The position numbers and the translations under genes were made by a program. A stretch of 10,838 nucleotides of DNA, from the NCBI GenBank assembly GCA_026989995.1, contig JALSIO010000736.1, positions 1 through 10,838 on the forward strand, read 5' to 3'. The stretch comes from Myxococcales bacterium. Lineage in GTDB: Bacteria; Myxococcota_A; UBA9160; JALSIO01. Within the stretch, counting starts at the first letter, position 1. Each line of letters begins with the position of its first letter. The notes beneath the pieces are model-generated. The model made no database searches and was not told where the DNA came from. It was given only the letters and a program-made list of their open reading frames with translations. Shown here one piece after another: positions 6,655 through 10,838 of the stretch.

Positions 6655-6885
6655 CTACTCGCGCAGCTGGTCCTCGACGCGGCGGACCCCGGTCCGGTAG
6701 GCCTCCTGGAAGCGCGCCCGGGCGCGGTCGTGCATCCGCGTCTCCTCCCGCGCCGCGGGCGGCGGCGAGACCACCCCGAGATCGACGAGCAGGCCCCCGA
6801 AGGCACCCCGGCTGCCCTGGCTCATCAGCTCGAGCCCGAGCCAGATGCTGCAGACGATGAGGAGCAGGCCGAAGGCCCTCGCCAT
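6655..6885 (-). CDS. Small single-span membrane protein, unknown function
   Basis: 76 residues. Not recognised as a named family. One N-terminal hydrophobic segment (AFGLLLIVCSIWLGLELM, about 4-21), then a Gly-rich stretch, a Pro/Ala linker (VVSPPPAAREE) and a charged C-terminal helix rich in Arg and Glu (about 42-76) that could be cytoplasmic. ATG 6885 was chosen because a GGGAGG ribosome site sits 9 nt upstream, and the hydrophobic segment follows directly; an in-frame ATG 24 nt earlier has no such site. It lies on the same strand as cysQ, about 275 bp after it, and its stop faces the pntB stop 22 bp away. Good ribosome site and membrane topology support a real gene. Confidence 0.65.
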   Translation of the reverse strand: MARAFGLLLIVCSIWLGLELMSQGSRGAFGGLLVDLGVVSPPPAAREETRMHDRARARFQEAYRTGVRRVEDQLRE

Positions 6886-6958
6886 GGACGCGCACCTCCC
6901 CCCCTTCATCGTCCGGGGCCGGTGGCGCGCTTGAGAGCCGGCGGGGATCCGAGGGCAC

Positions 6959-7162
6959 CTACTTGCCCGCCCGTCCCCCGAGGGTCGCCTGGATGCGCTC
7001 GAGCGGGCCCAGGTCCTCCTGCAGGCCCCGGTTCCTCCAGGAGCAGCCGGAGTGCGCCGGCGGATGCCCGTGCGGCCGGGGATCGGCCGGCTCCACGTGG
7101 GGGCCGTGGTCGGTCGGACGCGGCTGCGGCCGGGGGGATTCGGCGGCCGCGGGAGGGGGCAC
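6959..7162 (-). CDS. Possible small protein directly after cysQ (doubtful)
   Basis: A 67-codon frame starting with GTG immediately after the cysQ TGA, with GGGA seven bases upstream. The N-terminal half is Pro/His-rich (such as RPHGHPPAHSGCSW); the C-terminal third (NRGLQEDLGPLERIQATLGG) looks more like ordinary protein, with strongly GC-biased third positions like the neighbours. No family is recognised. In DNA this rich in GC, open frames of this size also arise by chance, so it may be only the spacer between cysQ and the small membrane protein. Confidence 0.35.
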   Translation of the reverse strand: MPPPAAAESPRPQPRPTDHGPHVEPADPRPHGHPPAHSGCSWRNRGLQEDLGPLERIQATLGGRAGK

Positions 7163-7954
7163 TCAGGCGTCCCGTGCCTTCTCGCGCTTTCGGAAGGCCT
7201 CGACCAGCGCCGGGGGGCCGGCCGCCATCGGCTCGCGGATCAGCGGATCCGCCTGGTTGTATCGCCGCCTCGCCCCCTCGAAATCGCAGTAGATTCCCCC
7301 CGCCTCCCGGACGAGCAGGTCTCCGGCGCAGACATCCCACTCGTTCTTCGGCGCCACCGAGACGTTCAGGTCTCCCTCGGCGCAGGCGATGCAGGCCAGC
7401 TTCCAGGCGATCGAGCCCACCGGACGAAGCTCGCGAAACCACCCCTCGTAGGGGGCGAACTGGGAGCGGGAGATCTCGGTGCGGCTGGCGATCACCACGG
7501 CGTCCTCGAGGCGGGTGACGGAGGAGACGTGGACCCGCCGCCCCTCGTGGAAGGTGCCGCCTCCGCGCGTGGCGTGGACGGTGACGCCGGTGGCCGGATT
7601 GTGGACCACGCCCACCACCGGCTCTCCCCCCTCGGCGAGGGCGATCGAGACGGCGAACTCCGGGATGCGCGCCACGAACTCCTTGGTTCCGTCCATGGGA
7701 TCGACGATCCAGACACGCCTCTGCTGCACCCGGGAGGGGTCGCTGGCCGTCTCCTCGGAGAGGATGGGATCGTCGGGGAAGGCCTCCCGGAGTTCGTGGG
7801 CGATGGCGCGATCCGACTCGAGATCGGCCAGCGTCACGGGGTTGTCGTGCGACTTGTCCCAACTGCGGGTGCCGTCCTCGTAGTGCCGGAGGAGGATCCG
7901 GCCCGCCTCCCGGGCCGCTCGCAGGGCGGTCTCGAGCTCGCGTTCGTAGGCCAT
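7163..7954 (-). CDS. cysQ: CysQ/inositol-monophosphatase family phosphatase
   Basis: 263-residue Mg2+-dependent phosphatase of the inositol monophosphatase superfamily, most like CysQ, which hydrolyses 3'-phosphoadenosine 5'-phosphate to AMP and so clears the product of PAPS-dependent sulfation/sulfate assimilation. Seen: DKSHDNPVTLADLESDRAI (33-51), LSEE (65-68), the metal-binding DPMDGTKEF (85-93; normally DP-I/L/M-DGT) and WDVCAGDLLVREAGG (206-220; metal Asp207). Length and motif order fit the family. The DGTKEF form is typical of CysQ rather than SuhB, but inositol-phosphate or other sugar-phosphate substrates are possible. ATG 7954 fits the family N-terminus; unlike the other genes here it has no ribosome site upstream, and a TATACT -10 sits only 9 nt before it, suggesting a leaderless mRNA. 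Confidence 0.9.
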   Translation of the reverse strand: MAYERELETALRAAREAGRILLRHYEDGTRSWDKSHDNPVTLADLESDRAIAHELREAFPDDPILSEETASDPSRVQQRRVWIVDPMDGTKEFVARIPEFAVSIALAEGGEPVVGVVHNPATGVTVHATRGGGTFHEGRRVHVSSVTRLEDAVVIASRTEISRSQFAPYEGWFRELRPVGSIAWKLACIACAEGDLNVSVAPKNEWDVCAGDLLVREAGGIYCDFEGARRRYNQADPLIREPMAAGPPALVEAFRKREKARDA

Positions 7955-7963
7955 GCTCGGCGC

Positions 7964-7971
7964 AGTATACT
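7964..7971. promoter_or_regulatory. Shared palindromic -10 element between cysQ and hydrolase
   Basis: AGTATACT is self-complementary, so TATACT (5 of 6 to TATAAT) is read on both strands, at 7966-7971 for the hydrolase and 7969-7964 for cysQ. It is an AT-rich island in a 24-bp gap between divergent starts. The hydrolase GTG begins 7 nt after its TATACT and the cysQ ATG 9 nt after its copy, where transcription would normally begin. Upstream -35 matches are weak: TTCGTA for the hydrolase with a 17-nt spacer, and nothing clear for cysQ. Confidence 0.55.
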
Positions 7972-7978
7972 GGCTTCC

Positions 7979-8722
7979 GTGCGCGAGGGTGACGTCGAGC
8001 ACGGATTCCTGGTCCATCCCGAGGAGGGGACGCACCCCGGCGTGGTGCTCCTGCCGGACGTGCGCGGGATCTACGAGCATTTTCGCGAGCTCGGTCGCCG
8101 GCTGGCGGGCGAGGGCTTCGCGGTACTCGTCGCGGACCTCTACCGCCGCACCGGGCGACCCACCGTCACGGATGCGTCCTCCGCGATGCGCTGGATCGCC
8201 GAGCTCGACGACCGCATCGTGCTCGAGGAGGTCCGGGGCTCGGTGGACTTCCTCCGGGGGCACCCGGCCGTCGGAGGTCGTCGGACGGGCATCATGGGCT
8301 TTTGCATGGGCGGCCAGTACGCCCTGCTCGCTGCCTGCACCCTCTCCGGAATCGCGGCGGCGGTGTCCTTCTACGGCATGATCCGCTACGCGCCGGATCT
8401 CGACCGGAGCAAGAAGCCGCGCTCGCCGCTCGAGGCGGCCCGGGATCTCCGGTGTCCGCTGCTCGGCCTCTACGGCGCCGAGGACGCGCTGATCCCCCTC
8501 GAGGACGTGCGGGCCTTCGAGGAGGCCGCCAGGGCCAGCGGGCAGCCGGTGGAGTTCCGCGTGTACCCGGAGGCCGGGCACGCCTTCCTGAACGACACCC
8601 AGCCCGAGCGCTTCCGCCCCGAGGCTGCGGCCGATGCCTGGCGCCGCGCCGTGGCCTTCCTGCGCGCCCGGCTCGGCGCCGGCGGGGGGAGCGGAGCCCC
8701 GGCCTTCGGCCGCGGGTGCTAG
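7979..8722 (+). CDS. Dienelactone hydrolase family protein
   Basis: 247-residue alpha/beta-hydrolase of the dienelactone hydrolase (carboxymethylenebutenolidase) family, which uses a Cys-Asp-His triad on lactones and esters; cytosolic, no signal peptide. Seen: strand and oxyanion region [15 protein letters not shown] (21-35), nucleophile elbow GFCMGG (Cys109), YGAEDALIP (Asp169) and EAGHAFLND (His201), with family-typical spacing and length. The Gly/Ala-rich tail (232-247) is likely unstructured. The true substrate cannot be told; the window has no chlorocatechol or aromatic ring-cleavage genes, so a general hydrolase role is as likely as DLH proper. GTG 7979 is chosen from the family N-terminus; no ribosome site precedes it and a TATACT -10 ends 7 nt upstream. 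The TAG overlaps the stop of the converging epimerase gene. Confidence 0.88.
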   Translation: MREGDVEHGFLVHPEEGTHPGVVLLPDVRGIYEHFRELGRRLAGEGFAVLVADLYRRTGRPTVTDASSAMRWIAELDDRIVLEEVRGSVDFLRGHPAVGGRRTGIMGFCMGGQYALLAACTLSGIAAAVSFYGMIRYAPDLDRSKKPRSPLEAARDLRCPLLGLYGAEDALIPLEDVRAFEEAARASGQPVEFRVYPEAGHAFLNDTQPERFRPEAAADAWRRAVAFLRARLGAGGGSGAPAFGRGC

Positions 8723-9792
8723 GCGCTCGCGTCGGCGCGCTCCCGCGCGGCCTCCACGAGCTCCCCGACGATTCCCGGAAGGTCGTGCCGGTAGTCCCAC
8801 TCCGGGTAGTGGGACCGGAACTTGCGCACGTCCGAGACCCACCAGATGTGGTCGCCGCTGCGTGCCCTGTCCACCACGGTGTAGTCGAGGGGCTTGCCGG
8901 CGCGTTCCTGGCACAGGTCGATGGCCTCGAGCACCGAGCAGTGGCTGTGCCGCGATCCTCCCAGGTTGTAGACCTCTCCCGGTCGGGGGCGGAGGTGGAA
9001 GTGCCAGAAGGCGCGCACCAGATCTTCGCTGTGGATGTGGTCGCGGACCTGTTTGCCCTTGTAGCCGTAGACGGTGTACTTGCGGCCCGTCACCACGCAC
9101 CGGGCCAGGTAGGCGAGGAATCCGTGGAGTTCCGCAGCCGAGTGGCACGGGCCGGTGAGACACCCCCCCCGGAAGACCCCGGTGCGCATGCCGAAGTACT
9201 GCCCGTACTCCTGCACCAGCACGTCGGCGGCGAGCTTCGAGGCCCCGAAGAGGCTGTGCTTCGAGCGGTCGATGCTCATGCGCTCGTCGATTCCGTGCTC
9301 GAAGTAGGGGTGCTCGTGGCTGAGTTCCCATCGGCGGTCCCGCTCCACCAGCGGCAGTGTGTTCGGGGTGTCGCCGTAGACCTTGTTGGTGGACGTGAAG
9401 ATGAAGGTGGCATCGGGCGCGAAGCGCCGGGTCGCCTCGAGCATCACCAGGGTTCCGACCGCATTCACCCCGAAGTCGGTGCAGGGGTCCCGGGCGGCCC
9501 AGTCGTGGGAGGGCTGGGCCGCAGCGTGGATCACGCACTCGATGGCGCGCCCGTAGCGCGAGAAGAGCGCCTCCACGGCGGTCCGGTCGCGCACGTCGAG
9601 ATCGAGGTGTCGGAAGCGTCGGCACTCCCTTCGCAGGCGTTCGGTATTCCACGCCACCGACGCCTCGGCGCCGAAGAAGGTGCGGCGGAGGTCGTTGTCG
9701 AGGCCGATCACGTCGTAGCCGCGATCGTGGAAGACGCGCACACACTCGCTTCCGATGAGCCCGGAGGAACCGGTCACCACCACGACGGACAT
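8719..9792 (-). CDS. Extended SDR epimerase, CDP-paratose/tyvelose 2-epimerase-like, YxxxK Tyr replaced by Phe
   Basis: 357-residue NAD-dependent epimerase/dehydratase. The N-terminal Rossmann fold has [10 protein letters not shown] (6-15; GxxGxxG), then LDND (31-34), DLDV (64-67) and [10 protein letters not shown] (89-98). TSTNKVYGD (133-141) is the active-site Ser/Thr strand. The catalytic YxxxK position reads HSLFGASK (179-186): Phe182 in place of Tyr, Lys186 kept. Downstream FRGGCLTGP (207-215) and [16 protein letters not shown] (243-258) are typical of the CDP-paratose 2-epimerase/TyvE-like group. This suggests a nucleotide-sugar enzyme for surface glycans, but the substrate is unknown and the Phe makes activity uncertain. 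ATG 9792 has GGAGG nine bases upstream and begins one base after the stop of the preceding SDR gene, so they are cotranscribed. Eight consecutive G residues encode part of RGG (coding-strand G8 at 9163-9170). Confidence 0.87.
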   Translation of the reverse strand: MSVVVVTGSSGLIGSECVRVFHDRGYDVIGLDNDLRRTFFGAEASVAWNTERLRRECRRFRHLDLDVRDRTAVEALFSRYGRAIECVIHAAAQPSHDWAARDPCTDFGVNAVGTLVMLEATRRFAPDATFIFTSTNKVYGDTPNTLPLVERDRRWELSHEHPYFEHGIDERMSIDRSKHSLFGASKLAADVLVQEYGQYFGMRTGVFRGGCLTGPCHSAAELHGFLAYLARCVVTGRKYTVYGYKGKQVRDHIHSEDLVRAFWHFHLRPRPGEVYNLGGSRHSHCSVLEAIDLCQERAGKPLDYTVVDRARSGDHIWWVSDVRKFRSHYPEWDYRHDLPGIVGELVEAARERADASA

Positions 9793-9793
9793 C

Positions 9794-10838
9794 TCAAGCG
9801 TCCTCCCGGTCGAAGAGGGGGCGCAGCCGCCCTTCCTCCGCTGCGATCCACTCCGCGATCTCCTTGGCGATCTCCGGCGGGCGCCGGCGAGGCCTCCACC
9901 CCGTGGCCCCCGTCGCTCGGCGATGGTCCGAGACGTACCAGGGCACGTCGACCGGAGCCGTCGAAGCCTCCTCCCGGACCGGAACCCGCCGCCCGGTCGC
10001 CTCCTCGCACAGCCGCCGGAACTCCGCGAGCGAGACCGCACCTTCGCGCCCGCCTCCCACGTTCAGGACCGCGCCCCGCAGCCGCTCGGGGTGGTCGAGG
10101 GCGAGGCACAGCAGCTCGAAGAGATCGAGGGGATGGAGGAGATCGCGCACCTGCAGTCCGCGCCCCCCGAATCCCGTGAAGCGGAGAGGCCGGCCGAAGT
10201 GGTGCCGGGCCACGAAGAGGGCGAAGACACCCTGGTCGGTGCGGCCGAACTGCCCCGGACCTGCCAGAACGCCACAGCGGAGGACCACCGCGGGGAGCCC
10301 GAAGCACCAGGCGTATTCCTGGACCAGCAGCTCCGAGGCCAGCTTCGACGTCCCGTAGAGCGAGCGGGGCGCGTCCGTGGGGAAGGCCTCGGAGATGCCC
10401 TCCGGGCCGAGGCCCGCGATGTCCTGGTCGGGCTCCGGCTCGAAGCGGTCGCCCCGGCGCCGGAGCGCGATCGCCCGGAGCGCGCCGAGGGCGTAGACGC
10501 GCGAGGTCGAGAGGAAGACCATCGCGCCGGCACGGCGCCGCGCGAACTCGAGGCAGTGCACGCTCCCCAGGAGGTTCGTCTGGAGGAGGTAGTCGGGGGA
10601 TCCCCCGAGCCCCGCGTGCACGCTGGGCTCGGCGGCGGCGTCGATCACCGCATCGAAGGAGCCGGGGAGGTCCGCGAGGTCGGCGGGATTCCGGACATCC
10701 CCATGGACGAAGTCCACGCCGAGCGCGCGGAGCCGGGAGAGGTTGTGCTCCGAGCCGCGCCGGCGCAGGTTGTCGAGGACGACGACCCGGTCCCGACCGC
10801 CGGGAAGCCGCCGAAAGGCCGCGGCCAGCGACGCCCCC
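9794..10838 (-). CDS. NAD-dependent epimerase/dehydratase, extended SDR (5' end cut by window)
   Basis: 347 residues and the stop are visible; the start lies beyond the right edge. The visible part opens with [14 protein letters not shown], the tail of the first helix after the missing GxxGxxG motif, so only about 10-20 residues are absent. Next come [26 protein letters not shown], an [10 protein letters not shown] segment and STSRVYALG. The active-site motif SLYGTSK is intact (Tyr codon at 10357-10355). [12 protein letters not shown] and a late NVGGG match the CDP-paratose/tyvelose-2-epimerase-like group. It is a paralogue of the gene just downstream, which has Phe at the Tyr position. An internal GTG at 10717 is not the true start because homology continues upstream. 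Its TGA is followed after one base by the next start codon. The product could be an epimerase or dehydratase of a CDP- or other nucleotide-linked sugar. Confidence 0.85.
   Translation of the reverse strand, partial: GASLAAAFRRLPGGRDRVVVLDNLRRRGSEHNLSRLRALGVDFVHGDVRNPADLADLPGSFDAVIDAAAEPSVHAGLGGSPDYLLQTNLLGSVHCLEFARRRAGAMVFLSTSRVYALGALRAIALRRRGDRFEPEPDQDIAGLGPEGISEAFPTDAPRSLYGTSKLASELLVQEYAWCFGLPAVVLRCGVLAGPGQFGRTDQGVFALFVARHHFGRPLRFTGFGGRGLQVRDLLHPLDLFELLCLALDHPERLRGAVLNVGGGREGAVSLAEFRRLCEEATGRRVPVREEASTAPVDVPWYVSDHRRATGATGWRPRRRPPEIAKEIAEWIAAEEGRLRPLFDREDA

Noticed and set aside
7163..9745. A minus-strand frame of 860 codons running from inside the epimerase gene through cysQ
   Set aside because: Only the last 263 codons match a family (CysQ). 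The upstream part is antisense to the hydrolase and out of frame with the epimerase; it is not a fusion.
1..10838. Signs of CRISPR, insertion sequences, phage, toxin-antitoxin or defence genes
   Set aside because: No spaced direct repeats, transposase motifs, integrase, or defence domains were seen. Codon use and GC look uniform across the window.

Overview
The window is very GC-rich DNA (about 70% by eye, with G or C in almost every third codon position) from a bacterium with densely packed genes. No plasmid, phage, IS, tRNA, rRNA or CRISPR signature was seen. The split three-gene proton-translocating transhydrogenase (pntAA-pntAB-pntB), a CysQ-like phosphatase and CDP-sugar-type epimerases suit a high-GC Gram-negative bacterium (Pseudomonadota or the former deltaproteobacterial/Binatota-like lineages). 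The sequence alone does not fix the phylum.

Layout. (1) Positions 1-3564, minus strand: a mesaconyl-CoA hydratase-like double hot-dog enzyme (2437-3564), a 320-bp leader/promoter region, then the beta (904-2115) and alpha (1-885, last few residues outside) subunits of a divergent succinyl-CoA-synthetase-type ligase. The ligase keeps the ATP-grasp metal residues and the phospho-histidine, but the loops that hold the dicarboxylic acid in normal SucC are rewritten. (2) Positions 3822-6633, plus strand: pntAA-pntAB-pntB, with overlapping stop and start codons. (3) Positions 6655-7162, minus strand: a short membrane protein and a doubtful 67-residue frame, downstream of cysQ (7163-7954). (4) Positions 7979-8722, plus strand: a dienelactone-hydrolase-family enzyme, divergent from cysQ across only 24 bp. 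(5) Positions 8719-10838, minus strand: two tandem extended short-chain dehydrogenase/epimerase genes of the CDP-paratose/tyvelose 2-epimerase type, the upstream one cut by the window edge.

How the genes may work together. The CoA ligase plus mesaconyl-CoA-hydratase-type enzyme suggest ATP-dependent activation and hydration/dehydration of a C4-C5 dicarboxylic acid (malate, methylmalate/citramalate, mesaconate or itaconate are candidates). A C-C lyase of the CitE/Mcl family could lie beyond the left edge, but this cannot be seen. Transhydrogenase would supply NADPH at the expense of proton motive force. CysQ recycles 3'-phosphoadenosine 5'-phosphate or dephosphorylates inositol phosphates. The epimerase pair probably belongs to a surface-glycan or nucleotide-sugar cluster continuing to the right.

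Most worth a second look: the rewritten substrate pocket of the ligase; the shared palindromic -10 element between cysQ and the hydrolase, which would make both mRNAs leaderless; and the epimerase whose catalytic Tyr position (YxxxK) is Phe and which carries a G8 tract.
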